64,000 bases of DNA from Pseudomonas sp. URIL14HWK12:I12. Its GTDB lineage: Bacteria; Pseudomonadota; Gammaproteobacteria; Pseudomonadales; Pseudomonadaceae. The position numbers were made by a program, and so were the translations under genes. The notes below the pieces were generated by a model. It was not told the DNA's origin, made no database searches, and saw only the letters and a list, made by a program, of their open reading frames with translations. Below are positions 1 to 8,900 of this stretch, in pieces. Within the stretch, counting starts at the first letter, position 1. Every line of letters starts with the position of its first letter. The DNA is taken from contig NZ_QEQL01000002.1 of NCBI RefSeq assembly GCF_003097135.1, positions 1-64,000 on the forward strand, written 5' to 3'.

Positions 1-133
1 ACCATATAACACCCAAGCAATCTGCCCAGAGCAGATGCGGTGGTGAAGCGACACAGCCGAAAATTCGCCAGATACGCACAAACATCACATACCTGAATTC
101 GCTGCAACGCCTAGGCGCGGCAGCTACCGAATT
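1..133 (+). other. 23S-5S rRNA internal transcribed spacer
   Basis: This stretch lies directly before a clear 5S rRNA gene and begins with ACCATATAACACCC, which I recognise as the sequence following the 3' end of Pseudomonas 23S rRNA. The last few nucleotides of 23S may be included at the very start. I see no coding potential or tRNA in it. The assignment follows from position and from recall of pseudomonad rrn operons. Confidence 0.6.
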
Positions 134-250
134 TCTTGACGACCATAGAGCGTTGGAACCACCTGATCCCATCCCGAACTCAGTAGTGAAACGACGCATC
201 GCCGATGGTAGTGTGGGGTTTCCCCATGTGAGAGTAGGTCATCGTCAAGA
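134..250 (+). rRNA. rrf: 5S ribosomal RNA
   Basis: The sequence has the pseudomonad 5S hallmarks: a 5' arm TCTTGACGAC pairing with a 3' arm GTCATCGTCAAGA, the block AGCGTTGGAACCACCTGATC, then CCGAACTCAGTAGTGAAACG and GATGGTAGTGTGGGG. Length is about 117 nt, as expected. It is the distal gene of an rRNA operon whose 16S and 23S genes lie to the left of the window, and it is followed 14 nt later by a strong intrinsic terminator. Short reading frames overlapping it on either strand are spurious. Confidence 0.96.
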
Positions 251-263
251 TTCAAACCCGCAG

Positions 264-294
264 AACCCCAATCGTGAAAACGATTGGGGTTTTG
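264..294 (+). terminator. Rho-independent terminator of the rRNA operon
   Basis: An 11-bp perfect stem, AACCCCAATCG (264-274) and CGATTGGGGTT (281-291), encloses a 6-nt loop and runs into a T-rich tail ending near 300. It lies immediately after the 5S gene and ends the rrn transcript. Confidence 0.93.
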
Positions 295-300
295 TCTTTT

Positions 301-612
301 CAGCGGAAGGGGATTGCTGTGCAACCGCGCAGTTCATCCAGGAGCGGTTGTAAGCCTGAGTCCATCGCGGGTATTATCCCGAAGTCCTTTTCTGCCGCCT
401 TGAAGGAAATACTTTTGTCCTGCACCCACTGGCTGCCTACGCCGCCATAGCGCTACGCCCCCTCGCAACACCCTAATCGCCACCTAGTCGCGGTTAACTT
501 CTGCTGCGCCTGTTTCGGACGCCGCTGCCCCCCACTGAATTGAAGACAGAAGCACCTGCATTGCTCAGTGCCTGCCGCTGCGCTTTGTGCCGTGTCTGCT
601 ATGGGTGAATCC
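301..612. other. Intergenic region with no recognised gene
   Basis: About 310 nt separate the rrn terminator from the SulP start. I see no convincing ORF, tRNA, repeat or palindrome. It presumably carries the SulP promoter, but no good -35/-10 pair stands out. In-frame starts at 568 (GTG) and 601 (ATG) fall at its end but are poorer than the ATG at 613. Confidence 0.5.
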
Positions 613-2100
613 ATGCTTGAAAAGATCAAAGCTGCCTGGCTATCTAACGTCCGGGCTGACGTCCTCGCGGGCCTCGTCGTTGCCCTGGCCCTTATTCCCG
701 AGGCCATCGCCTTCTCGATTATCGCCGGGGTTGATCCCAAAGTTGGCCTTTATGCCTCGTTCTGTATTTGTACGGTCATTGCCTTCGCCGGCGGTCGGCC
801 TGCAATGATATCTGCCGCCACGGGCGCCATGGCCCTGCTGATGGTGAACTTGGTCAAGGATCATGGCCTTCAATACCTGCTTGCTGCCTCCCTGTTGTGC
901 GGCGTGTTGCAAATAGCAGCAGGTTATCTGCGGTTGGGAGCGCTGATGCGCTTCGTATCACGCTCGGTTGTGACCGGTTTTGTGAATGCCTTGGCTATCC
1001 TGATTTTCATGGCGCAGTTACCCGAGTTGACCGGTGTCACTTGGCCGGTTTACGCCCTGACGGCGGGCGGCCTCACAATCATTTATCTGTTTCCTCGACT
1101 ACCGGTGGTGGGCAAACTATTGCCATCGCCGCTGGTGTGCATCATCGTCCTCACCGCCATCTCGATATATATGGGGCTGAACATTCATACGGTAGGGGAT
1201 ATGGGCGCCTTGCCGAACAGTCTGCCGATTTTCATGTGGCCAAACGTGCCGCTGAATCTGCAGACCCTGCTGATCGTGCTTCCTTACTCAGCGGCTCTGG
1301 CTGTGGTAGGGCTGCTGGAGTCCATGATGACTGCAACCATCGTGGATGACCTCACCGACACCTCTAGCGACAAGAACCGTGAATGCAAAGGTCAAGGGCT
1401 TGCCAATATCGCAAGCAGTCTTATAGGGGGCATGGCAGGCTGCGCAATGATTGGCCAATCGATGATCAACGTTAAATCCGGCGGCCGCACCCGCCTCTCT
1501 ACCCTGTCTGCCGGGCTTTCCCTGCTGATCATGATGATCTTCCTGGGCGACTGGTTGGCCCGGATACCGATGGCGGCGTTGGTCGCCGTGATGATCATGG
1601 TATCTATCAGCACCTTCAGCTGGGGATCGATCCGCAATCTGAAGCAGTACCCGCTCTCAACCAACATCGTGATGCTTGTCACCGTGGTGGTCGTGGTCGC
1701 GACTCATAATCTTGCATTTGGGGTAGTCGCCGGCACATTACTGGCAGCGATGTTCTTCGCCAACAAAATCGGCCATTACCTTGAAGTGGCTTCCAAGCGG
1801 GACCCTGAAAATGCTCACCGTACGTACTATGTCACTGGCCAGGTGTTCTTTGGTTCGGCAGACAGGTTCTCCAGCGCTTTCGATCTCAAGGAGCGACTGG
1901 ACACCCTCACCATTGACCTGCGTGAAGCTCATTTCTGGGACATCACGGCTGTGGCTGCGCTAGACAAGATAGTGCTCAAGCTTCGTCGCGAAGGCATGCA
2001 GGTGGATGTGATCGGGATGAACCAGGCGACCTCAACGCTTGTGGACCGTTTCGGCATACATGACAAGCCCGAGGGTATTGGCACGCTGATGGAGCACTGA
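613..2100 (+). CDS. SulP family inorganic anion transporter with STAS domain
   Basis: A 495-residue SLC26/SulP permease. The N-terminus has the family signature ([20 protein letters not shown]) followed by roughly ten to twelve hydrophobic segments to about residue 380. A cytoplasmic STAS domain fills the last 95 residues ([13 protein letters not shown] onward, with [19 protein letters not shown]). SulP proteins carry sulfate, bicarbonate or other anions across the inner membrane; the substrate cannot be read here. I chose ATG 613 because the conserved N-terminus begins there and GGTGA sits just upstream; GTG 568 or ATG 601 would add 15 or 4 residues. The gene is alone between the rrn terminator and a bidirectional terminator. 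A beta carbonic anhydrase 7 kb away makes bicarbonate transport a speculative option. Confidence 0.9.
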   Translation: MLEKIKAAWLSNVRADVLAGLVVALALIPEAIAFSIIAGVDPKVGLYASFCICTVIAFAGGRPAMISAATGAMALLMVNLVKDHGLQYLLAASLLCGVLQIAAGYLRLGALMRFVSRSVVTGFVNALAILIFMAQLPELTGVTWPVYALTAGGLTIIYLFPRLPVVGKLLPSPLVCIIVLTAISIYMGLNIHTVGDMGALPNSLPIFMWPNVPLNLQTLLIVLPYSAALAVVGLLESMMTATIVDDLTDTSSDKNRECKGQGLANIASSLIGGMAGCAMIGQSMINVKSGGRTRLSTLSAGLSLLIMMIFLGDWLARIPMAALVAVMIMVSISTFSWGSIRNLKQYPLSTNIVMLVTVVVVVATHNLAFGVVAGTLLAAMFFANKIGHYLEVASKRDPENAHRTYYVTGQVFFGSADRFSSAFDLKERLDTLTIDLREAHFWDITAVAALDKIVLKLRREGMQVDVIGMNQATSTLVDRFGIHDKPEGIGTLMEH

Positions 2101-2124
2101 CGCCAGCCTTGTGGAAGATACAAA

Positions 2125-2156
2125 AAAACCGCATGGCTGCAAGACCATGCGGTTTT
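2125..2156. terminator. Bidirectional terminator between sulP and mksB
   Basis: A 12-bp perfect stem, AAAACCGCATGG (2125-2136) and CCATGCGGTTTT (2145-2156), has an 8-nt loop, an A-run on the left and a T-run on the right, so it can terminate transcription arriving from both convergent genes. Confidence 0.92.
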
Positions 2157-2175
2157 CTTGAACGGCCGGAAATGC

Positions 2176-5007
2176 TTAAACCAGCTCATCCTCCGCCACA
2201 GGATTATTAACAGCGTTTACCCGATCCAACCGGCTGATGTACTTCCAGTCCGCCTCGTCGATATAGATGCCATTAGGCCCGCTGCCCCCTTCCAAATCGA
2301 TAGCAACCTTGGCCGATACCTGCGGTTTCACGCTCGCAAGGATAGGCGTGAAGCCCAATTGGAGGCTGGTTTCCAGCAGGGCCGCCTGGTTACGTTCATC
2401 GATGTCGGCAGCTTCGTCCAGGTAGTACGGCAAGCGCACACGGCCCGCTTGCTCACGGTCCATCAGGTGCAGCAACAGGTACATGTTGGTCAGCGCCTTG
2501 ATCGTCATGGTGGTGCCATTGGATGCCGCACCGTCGATGTCGGTGTGGATCACCGGCTGGCCTCCGACCTTGGTGATCTCGAATGCCAGTTCGAACAGGT
2601 CCTTGAGGCCCAACTGGTTATGGTTGGCCGCAACCAGGCGAGCGAGGTATTCCTTGGCTTCCTCGTTCTTGTTGTCCTGCTCGGCACTTTGGCTCAGGTC
2701 GAATACTGAAAGCGTTTCGCCTTCTTCATATTGGCCCGCGCTGTGGATGATCTGATCGATATGCTTGAGCGCTTCCTTGTTGGGCGCCAACACGATACGG
2801 AAGCTCTGAAGGTTCGATACCTGCTTGCGGTTGATCTCGCGATTGAACAGCGCCAGTTGGTGCTCAAGGCTGTCGTAATCGCTGCGGATGTTGCGCAGCG
2901 TTCGGGCAATATCGGTGACCGCCGCGCGGCGTGCCTTGCCCAGGGTCAGCGCTTCATCCTGGCGGTGAGCGTAAGCGTTGATCAGCAGTTGCAGGCGGCG
3001 CTCGTGATCTTCTTCGCTGTCGAACTTCGCCACGCCTTTGAGCCGTACCTGCGCATAGAGGGCTTCGATCTGGCCATCGACCCGCAGCAGGCTTTGCCAG
3101 CTGTCCTGATAGTCATGAAGCAGCGGCAGCAGGTTATCCATGGAATCATCGACCGGTTCCATCCACGGCGTGCCGAATGGCAGGTCCGCAGGCAGCAATT
3201 GGCGCCGGCGCAGTGCATCTTCGAGCGTGCGCTGTTGCGCTTCGAGGTCGGCGATCTGCCGGCCCACCAGTTGCAGCTTGGCAGACAGCTGCTGCACCCG
3301 CTCGGCAAAGGCGTCGCTGGCTCGCTTCAGGCCATCCTGAGCTTCTTCCATCTGCGCCAGCTGCTGCAGTTTTTCCGCCTCCTCCGCACTGAGCGTCTGG
3401 GTGCGGCGGAAGTCTTCCAGGGCCTTTTGGGCGTCCAGCACCTGCTGGTAGAGCGCGTCGCTTTGCGCCTTGCTCGCCGCGCGGTCCGCCGCCACGGCCT
3501 GCTGTGTCTTGAGCTGGCGCAGCTCTTTTTCCAGGCGCTCTTTCTGGTCACGCAGCGCCGCGCGATCAGCCAGAGCCTGAAGCGCAGGCGGCTCGATGTG
3601 GGACAAATCGATCGACAGCCCCGGCAATTCGAAGCGCTCGCCTTTGAAGCGATCCAGCACTGCCTCAATCGACTGCACCCAAGCGTCGCTGTCGTCCAGT
3701 GCAATACCATCCTGCCCTAGCGGTAGGCTGAACAGTGCGCCATTGAACAAGCGCATCAACCGCTCGACATCCTGCTGCGAGAATTCCTCGCGCAGGCGTG
3801 CATAGCTGTTGTTGTCGGCGTGCTCGAGTTGCTGTTTCACCGACTTGAGGCGGCGCTCCAGCTCTCTGAGGCGCTCATCCAGGTCTTCGCTGCTGAACTG
3901 GCGCGACTGCGCCAGCGCACCGGCCAGTTCGTCGTGCGCATCCTTGGCGGCAAGCAGTTGCTGTTCGAGCACCTTGACGTCTTCGACCAGGGCAAAACGA
4001 TTCTTCAGCACCGCCAGCTCACCCAGCCAGCGCTGGATACCGGTGATCTCGCGCTCCAGCCGCATCAGCTCCTGGGTGCCACCGCGTTGCTCATCCTGAA
4101 GCGCATCCTGTTCGTGGCGATAATGCTCTGCCTGGATCACCAGCTCTTCTTTGCGCCCCCCGGAATATTCCTGCCAAGTGCCCAGTAGGCTGTCGAGCAA
4201 TGGAGACAAGCGGTGCAGCTTGCCGCGCAGCACGTCACGCTGGGCGACGCCATTGGCCAATGCCTCAACCAATGGGCCGGCGGTAACCAATGCGGTGTAA
4301 TCGGCTTCCATGCGGCGTACATCGCGGAAGGCTTCTTCGCAGGCTGCGATGTAGTCGACGCTGCCGGAGCGCAAGCTGTGCTCGAATGCATCGAGGAACA
4401 GCTGCTTGAGTTTGGCCGCGGTGATTTCCCGCATGTGCAGCAGGTTGATGAACAGCGCGCGGAAAGTCTTCAAGCTCTGCTCGCTGGTCGAGCGCAAAGG
4501 GATCAGCGTCATGTCCAGGGGAATCGACGTATGCCCCCCCACAAGCAAGCGGCGCAGTTCGTCGGGCTTGAGCTCATAGGCCTTCAACCCCGCCTGCTCG
4601 AGATTGGCAAACAGCGCCTTCTGGCGCAGGCAGGTGTCATCCTTCTGGTAATGAGCCAGGTCCAGCTCACCGGCATAAGCGAAGAATTGGTGGCCGAAAC
4701 CACCGCCCGGGCCCCGGCCCACGCAGCCGATTACATGCGGCCCATGGGGCAGCATCACTTCGCAGAGGATGTAGCTGGTGTCGGTAGCGAAATAGAACCG
4801 CCGCGACTGCTCCAGGCTGTACTTGCCGAAAGCCATGTCGGACATGCGCGCCAGGATCGGAAACTGCAAGGCGTTGATCGAGGCACTCTTGCCCAGGTTG
4901 TTGGCGCCATACACCGACAGCGGCTCTTCCAGAGGGAACAACCCCAGGCTGTAGCCTGCGGTATTCAGCAGGGCGAAACGGCGGATGCCGTAGCGTTCCT
5001 GGCTCAT
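2176..5007 (-). CDS. mksB: Condensin MksB, SMC-like ATPase
   Basis: A 943-residue SMC/MukB-type ATPase. Walker A is GANNLGKS at residues 34-41. A long charged coiled-coil region spans about 270-720 in two arms around a small hinge. The ABC signature SNGTTMTIKA is near 829 and Walker B YYLDEA has its acidic pair at 864-865. It is much shorter than E. coli MukB (about 1,480 residues), as expected for MksB. With MksE and MksF it should form a condensin that compacts and helps segregate chromosomal DNA. Its ATG overlaps the mksE stop by 4 nt (5004-5007), indicating translational coupling. No mksG/jetD nuclease gene is adjacent, so this resembles the housekeeping MksBEF set rather than a Wadjet defence locus. 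Confidence 0.93.
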   Translation of the reverse strand: MSQERYGIRRFALLNTAGYSLGLFPLEEPLSVYGANNLGKSASINALQFPILARMSDMAFGKYSLEQSRRFYFATDTSYILCEVMLPHGPHVIGCVGRGPGGGFGHQFFAYAGELDLAHYQKDDTCLRQKALFANLEQAGLKAYELKPDELRRLLVGGHTSIPLDMTLIPLRSTSEQSLKTFRALFINLLHMREITAAKLKQLFLDAFEHSLRSGSVDYIAACEEAFRDVRRMEADYTALVTAGPLVEALANGVAQRDVLRGKLHRLSPLLDSLLGTWQEYSGGRKEELVIQAEHYRHEQDALQDEQRGGTQELMRLEREITGIQRWLGELAVLKNRFALVEDVKVLEQQLLAAKDAHDELAGALAQSRQFSSEDLDERLRELERRLKSVKQQLEHADNNSYARLREEFSQQDVERLMRLFNGALFSLPLGQDGIALDDSDAWVQSIEAVLDRFKGERFELPGLSIDLSHIEPPALQALADRAALRDQKERLEKELRQLKTQQAVAADRAASKAQSDALYQQVLDAQKALEDFRRTQTLSAEEAEKLQQLAQMEEAQDGLKRASDAFAERVQQLSAKLQLVGRQIADLEAQQRTLEDALRRRQLLPADLPFGTPWMEPVDDSMDNLLPLLHDYQDSWQSLLRVDGQIEALYAQVRLKGVAKFDSEEDHERRLQLLINAYAHRQDEALTLGKARRAAVTDIARTLRNIRSDYDSLEHQLALFNREINRKQVSNLQSFRIVLAPNKEALKHIDQIIHSAGQYEEGETLSVFDLSQSAEQDNKNEEAKEYLARLVAANHNQLGLKDLFELAFEITKVGGQPVIHTDIDGAASNGTTMTIKALTNMYLLLHLMDREQAGRVRLPYYLDEAADIDERNQAALLETSLQLGFTPILASVKPQVSAKVAIDLEGGSGPNGIYIDEADWKYISRLDRVNAVNNPVAEDELV

Positions 5008-5711
5008 GCGTCGATCTCCTGTTGTTCCTGGGCAATGGCGCGGGCCAAAGCCTGTTCTTCCGTTTCATCATCGGAAAAGGGGGTAAGGTCCAGGGGGTCA
5101 TCCGTGTGCGCTATGGCAGTGTCTTCTTCGCTGGGCAGCATTTCCGGAACCGGCAGCGGCAAGTGGCTGTGCACGCTGGCGGCCAGGTCCCGGTCCTGTT
5201 GTACGGCCAGGCAGACATCAAGGAAGCGGTGCATGGGCGGCAGGAAGCGATAAACACCGTTCTCTTCACTGGCGAAGCCCAGTTGGGTCATGCGCCGCAT
5301 CACCTTTTCTTCCAGCTCTTCCTGGGTCTGCACTTCGGCCTGAAGAAACAGGTCGCGGTACTTGTCCAGCAGCGAGGGAAGCTCTTCGCGGCCCAAACTG
5401 CCACCGTCGAGCACGGCCAGCGGGTCACGGCCCTGGTCAGCCAGGTGCTCGACCAGGATGAAGGTAAACAGTGAGAGGCGCTGCGCGGTCTTGTTCACCT
5501 GTGCTGCGGTGATTTCCGGCACGAAATAGTAGAACCCACGGGTGTCGCACACCAGCTCGAAGCCCATGGCTTTGAACAGGCCGCGGTACTGGTCCTGGCA
5601 GTTGGACAATTGGGCATACAGCTCCGCGTCACGGCGGCTGATGTGGAAGCCTTTGAACAGCTCGCGAAAAATCGGTGCAAGCTGAGTCAGTTCGGAAAGA
5701 TCAAGTTGCAT
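5004..5711 (-). CDS. mksE: Condensin subunit MksE
   Basis: A 235-residue soluble protein in the middle of the mks operon. It begins MQLDLSELTQLAPIFRELFK and continues with the winged-helix-like fold expected of MukE/MksE subunits; the last 50 residues are acidic and probably disordered (SEEDTAIAHTDDPLD). MksE binds the kleisin MksF and regulates the MksB ATPase. The start overlaps the mksF stop by 11 nt and its own stop overlaps the mksB start by 4 nt. Identification relies mainly on operon position between an unmistakable SMC ATPase and a kleisin-like protein, plus resemblance to pseudomonad MksE. Confidence 0.88.
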   Translation of the reverse strand: MQLDLSELTQLAPIFRELFKGFHISRRDAELYAQLSNCQDQYRGLFKAMGFELVCDTRGFYYFVPEITAAQVNKTAQRLSLFTFILVEHLADQGRDPLAVLDGGSLGREELPSLLDKYRDLFLQAEVQTQEELEEKVMRRMTQLGFASEENGVYRFLPPMHRFLDVCLAVQQDRDLAASVHSHLPLPVPEMLPSEEDTAIAHTDDPLDLTPFSDDETEEQALARAIAQEQQEIDA

Positions 5712-6981
5712 GGGCAGGGCTCGCTTGAGGTTCGGCCGCTGCGTCCGCCGGGGACTGCAGCGCGTAGGAGCGCAGGCTGACCTGATGCTCGCGGGTGAAA
5801 TAATCCTGGCGCTCCAGGCGGTGGCGGGCGAAGCGCTTCTCGCGGGACAGGCGTGAGAACCAGTACAACAGCTCGTCAGTGGCGCCTTCAGGTTCCTGCT
5901 CCAGCAACCAGGCCATCAGGTCGGGCAGGGGCAGGGCGTCTTCGCAGCGCTCAAGCATCTCGCGCACGGTGCGTGGTGCACGCGCCGGCTCGCCGCGGCC
6001 TGGCGCGCGATGGGCCTTGGGAAAGCGCGCGGGTTTGGACTCGAAGCGGGCCAGGGCGTAAACATAGGCCTCCACCTGGCTGGCGTTGCCAAGAAAGTTG
6101 CTCTGCGGCCGGGTAAACAGCGGCATGGCTGCCTGTGGCACTGCGTCCAGGCCCTTGCGCCGGATGGCCGAGAGTGCCAATGCGGCGCCGCGCGTCACGG
6201 CGTTGTGCCGGCGCGCCTCTTCGCGCAGCGGCAACAGCAGCTCGCGAGCCCGCCGCAGGGTGAGCTGGGCGTGGGTCTGCATTTCAAGGATGCGCGCATG
6301 CGTGCGCACCAGCATGTCGTCATCTACCAGGTGGCCCAGGCGCTGCTGCTCGCCCATCAGGCGAAGCAGCACGTTCTCGACCTTGCGAACGCCTTGCTCG
6401 AACGCCCCGTCGGCATTTACCAACTGGATCATGGGCTCGACGTATTCGTCCCAGGTGGCAAGCACTTCAGCGTAACGCTGGCGCAGCGGGATCTGCCGGT
6501 CACTGGTTTTGGCGCGCTCGGCCACCGCCACTAGCGCTTGTTCGTCGTTGCCGAGCTTTTTGAGTACATCACGCACCCGCATGTCGAGCAGGCGCAGCTG
6601 GCGTGCCAGGTCATTGCCGTCGCGGTTGTCGAAGGCTTCCTGGATATGCCCGGCCAACCGTTCCAGGTGGCGCAGGTAGGCTTCGATTTCCAGGCACAGG
6701 CCCAAGCGGTGCTCATGGCGCAGGTAGGCCAGGAAGTCGTGGATCTGCGCGTTAAGCTCGAAGCGGTTGGGGCTTTTGGCCACCGGCACCAGGATATCCA
6801 GGCGGATCCACACATCCAGCAGAGCGGTAATGTCCTGGGGCGTGCTGTCTACCTGCTGGCGCGCCAGTTGCAGGCGAAGCTCTGTCAGGCTCAGCGTGCC
6901 CTGGTCGAAGTGCTCGCACAGTGGCTCCAGCAAGGCCCAGTGTTCGGCAAGGGCGCGCAGCACGCGCTTGGGTTCGATCAT
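5701..6981 (-). CDS. mksF: Condensin kleisin subunit MksF
   Basis: A 426-residue, mostly helical protein, first gene of the mksFEB operon. The chosen ATG 6981 gives the N-terminus MIEPKRVLRALAEHWALLE, which matches pseudomonad MksF as I remember it. The open frame continues upstream to 7173, but those extra 64 residues look like untranslated DNA and would run into the divergent holD gene. Kleisins bridge the two heads of the SMC dimer and bind MksE. No convincing strong Shine-Dalgarno is visible before 6981. The divergent promoter region of about 140 bp is shared with holD. Confidence 0.88.
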   Translation of the reverse strand: MIEPKRVLRALAEHWALLEPLCEHFDQGTLSLTELRLQLARQQVDSTPQDITALLDVWIRLDILVPVAKSPNRFELNAQIHDFLAYLRHEHRLGLCLEIEAYLRHLERLAGHIQEAFDNRDGNDLARQLRLLDMRVRDVLKKLGNDEQALVAVAERAKTSDRQIPLRQRYAEVLATWDEYVEPMIQLVNADGAFEQGVRKVENVLLRLMGEQQRLGHLVDDDMLVRTHARILEMQTHAQLTLRRARELLLPLREEARRHNAVTRGAALALSAIRRKGLDAVPQAAMPLFTRPQSNFLGNASQVEAYVYALARFESKPARFPKAHRAPGRGEPARAPRTVREMLERCEDALPLPDLMAWLLEQEPEGATDELLYWFSRLSREKRFARHRLERQDYFTREHQVSLRSYALQSPADAAAEPQASPAHAT

Positions 6982-7119
6982 GGGGGCGACTCGTTGCCAG
7001 AAAAAGGGCCGATTGTACTGCATCGGCGCGCCCAAGGCCGTGTTGCTGATCGGCCGCCATGCGCGGCAACGGCTTTCGCGGTTAGAATACCGCCTCGTTC
7101 GCTGACCGATGCCCGCCTT

Positions 7120-7896
7120 GTGCTGACCGAACCCCGCCGTCGCGCTTATCTCGATGCCATGCAGATCGTGCAATGGCTGCCCCGTGCCGAGCTACCCTTC
7201 GCCGCGCCCTCGCGCCCAGCGCTTCTCATCGAGCCTGAGCCTGCGGCCGAGGTTCAAGCGGAGCGCGAGCCGGCCACGGCCGCCCCTGGCCGAGCGCCCA
7301 TTGAAGCGCTGCGCCCAAAAGTGGCGAAAGTCGAAATCCCACGCCCTGCGCCGGCACAGCCCAAAGTCAAAGCGCAAGAGGCGGTAAAAAACATCGAAGC
7401 TGCTGTGGCAGCAGTGCCGCCGCCGCGTTTCGCCCTGCAGCTGCTGCGCGCGGGGCGCTGCCTGCTGCTGGTCGAGCTGCCCACAGGCGAAGCATTCCAG
7501 AGCCGCGACCCTGCGTACCTTCTGCTCAAGGATATGCTGCGCGCTGCCGGGCTGCCCGATTCGCCAAAGATAGTCGGCGACCCGGTGCGTTGGCCGTTAC
7601 TCACCCGAGGCAACCTCGACCAAGGCCCGCAGGCCGCCACTGACTTCGTCCAAGGCTTCGTCGCCGCGCAGGTTGAGCGGGAACCTTGTATCTGCCTCTG
7701 GCTGGTCGGCCTGCCCGCCTTGCGCTTCGGTGGCGCCAGCGACGCCGACAGCTACCATCGGCATTGGCAGGTCGAGGGCCTGGGCGAGGCCTGGGGAGTG
7801 CCTGGCCTGGAGCTGCTGATGGACGAACCGCAACGCAAGGCCGCCGTATGGCAGTCGATGCGCACCCTCATGCCCCGTTGGATTACCACTGAATGA
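7120..7896 (+). CDS. holD: DNA polymerase III psi subunit (cryptic pseudomonad HolD)
   Basis: A 258-residue protein directly upstream of rimI, the holD-rimI order also found in E. coli. The N-terminus (RRRAYLDAMQIVQWLPR) resembles the E. coli psi N-terminal segment RRDWQLQQLGITQW, and the C-terminus (RKAAVWQSMRTLMPRW) resembles psi ARAALWQQI. Psi links chi and SSB to the clamp loader. Residues about 35-100 form a Pro/Ala/Glu/Lys-rich, probably disordered linker that makes the protein almost twice the size of E. coli psi. I start at GTG 7120, just before the conserved N-terminal helix; ATG 7159 would delete part of that motif. The stop overlaps the rimI start by 4 nt (ATGA). Confidence 0.78.
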   Translation: MLTEPRRRAYLDAMQIVQWLPRAELPFAAPSRPALLIEPEPAAEVQAEREPATAAPGRAPIEALRPKVAKVEIPRPAPAQPKVKAQEAVKNIEAAVAAVPPPRFALQLLRAGRCLLLVELPTGEAFQSRDPAYLLLKDMLRAAGLPDSPKIVGDPVRWPLLTRGNLDQGPQAATDFVQGFVAAQVEREPCICLWLVGLPALRFGGASDADSYHRHWQVEGLGEAWGVPGLELLMDEPQRKAAVWQSMRTLMPRWITTE

Positions 7897-8342
7897 TCGA
7901 CGCTGTAAGTTTTCGCCCTATGACCGAGGCCGACCTCGAAGCGGTGCTCAAGATCGAATACGCGGCCTTCACCCATCCGTGGACACGGGGTATTTTCCTC
8001 GATGGGCTCAAGTCCTACGACATCTGGCTGATGTTCGATGGCGAGCAACAGGTGGGCCATGGGGTGCTGAGCATCATTCTCGATGAAGCTCATCTATTGA
8101 ATATCACGGTAAAGCCTGAGAGCCAGGGCCGTGGCCTCGGCCTGCGCTTGCTCGAGCATCTAATGGGCCGCGCAAATGAGCGAGGCGCCAAGGAATGCTT
8201 TCTGGAAGTACGCGCCAGCAACCAGGTGGCTTACCGGCTCTATGAACGCTACGGCTTCAACGAAATTGGCCGGCGCCGGGACTATTACCCCGCCGCCGGC
8301 GGCCGTGAAGATGCACTGGTGATGGCCTGCACCTTGCTCTAA
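7893..8342 (+). CDS. rimI: Ribosomal protein S18 alanine N-acetyltransferase RimI
   Basis: A 149-residue GNAT acetyltransferase. The acetyl-CoA loop QGRGLGLRLLEHLM is at about 77-90, and RASNQVAYRLYERYGFNEIG followed by RRDYYP is typical of RimI. It N-terminally acetylates ribosomal protein S18. It is translationally coupled to holD through an ATGA overlap and is convergent with the next gene, whose stop is 4 nt away. Confidence 0.93.
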   Translation: MIDAVSFRPMTEADLEAVLKIEYAAFTHPWTRGIFLDGLKSYDIWLMFDGEQQVGHGVLSIILDEAHLLNITVKPESQGRGLGLRLLEHLMGRANERGAKECFLEVRASNQVAYRLYERYGFNEIGRRRDYYPAAGGREDALVMACTLL

Positions 8343-8345
8343 CGC

Positions 8346-8753
8346 TTATTCAGGCCTGCCGTCGAGCGGCAGCACGTGTGCCAGCTCCTCTTCATCCAGG
8401 CCGTGGCCTGCGCCGATCTCGTCCTGGTCCCGAATAGAAAAGTCACGGTCGCCCGCCTTGCCGTGCCCCGGTTCAGTGGGGCCACGAGCGCCGTCTTCGG
8501 GGATCAGCACGGCGGGGTCCAGGTCATCGTCGGTCGGGTGGTGGTCCGCGGTCGACGCGCCGGTCATCCCTGCCTCCTGGGTTCGGCGGGCGCTGAGTTC
8601 CTGCTCACGGATGTCATCCGGCAGTTCATCGCCAATACGGCCGGTGGTTTCATCCTGGTCGAAATCCAGGCTTTCGATCGACCCCATGCGGTCGTTGTCA
8701 TCATCGATGGGGGTAGGTTCCGGGCTATGCAATGGGCGCTGTGGGCGATTCAT
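8346..8753 (-). CDS. Conserved hypothetical acidic low-complexity protein
   Basis: A 135-residue protein very rich in Asp, Glu, Gly and Pro with almost no hydrophobic stretches, so probably intrinsically disordered and soluble. A strong Shine-Dalgarno (AAGGAG on the minus strand, about 8762-8767) precedes ATG 8753, which supports real translation. I do not recognise a domain. Similar short acidic pseudomonad proteins have been labelled serine kinase/phosphatase in databases, but nothing here shows a catalytic motif. It lies between rimI (convergent) and the carbonic anhydrase (divergent). Confidence 0.75.
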   Translation of the reverse strand: MNRPQRPLHSPEPTPIDDDNDRMGSIESLDFDQDETTGRIGDELPDDIREQELSARRTQEAGMTGASTADHHPTDDDLDPAVLIPEDGARGPTEPGHGKAGDRDFSIRDQDEIGAGHGLDEEELAHVLPLDGRPE

Positions 8754-8900
8754 GAAGAGGTTCTCCTTTTTCGAGCCTGTCAGAGGTGGACCCGCATCGG
8801 CGGGGGAGATTCCATCGGCAGGATAGGCTGGCCAAGTGGGTGCGACGTGACTTAATCCGGAAGGCCGCAGTCACACCCTGTAACAATGAGGAGACCTGAA

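Noticed and set aside
321..400. Possible pseudomonad REP-like fragment near GGAGCGGTTGTAAGC and CATCGCGGGTATTATCCCG
   Set aside because: Only loosely similar to P. putida REP sequence, with no full inverted repeat or second copy in the window.
2176..6981. Wadjet/JetABCD plasmid-defence system
   Set aside because: The JetD/MksG nuclease gene is absent on both sides of the mks operon, so a defence call is not supported.
7011..7020. TACAAT on the minus strand as the mks operon -10 box
   Set aside because: The hexamer is good, but no acceptable -35 lies 16-18 nt upstream, so I did not call a promoter.
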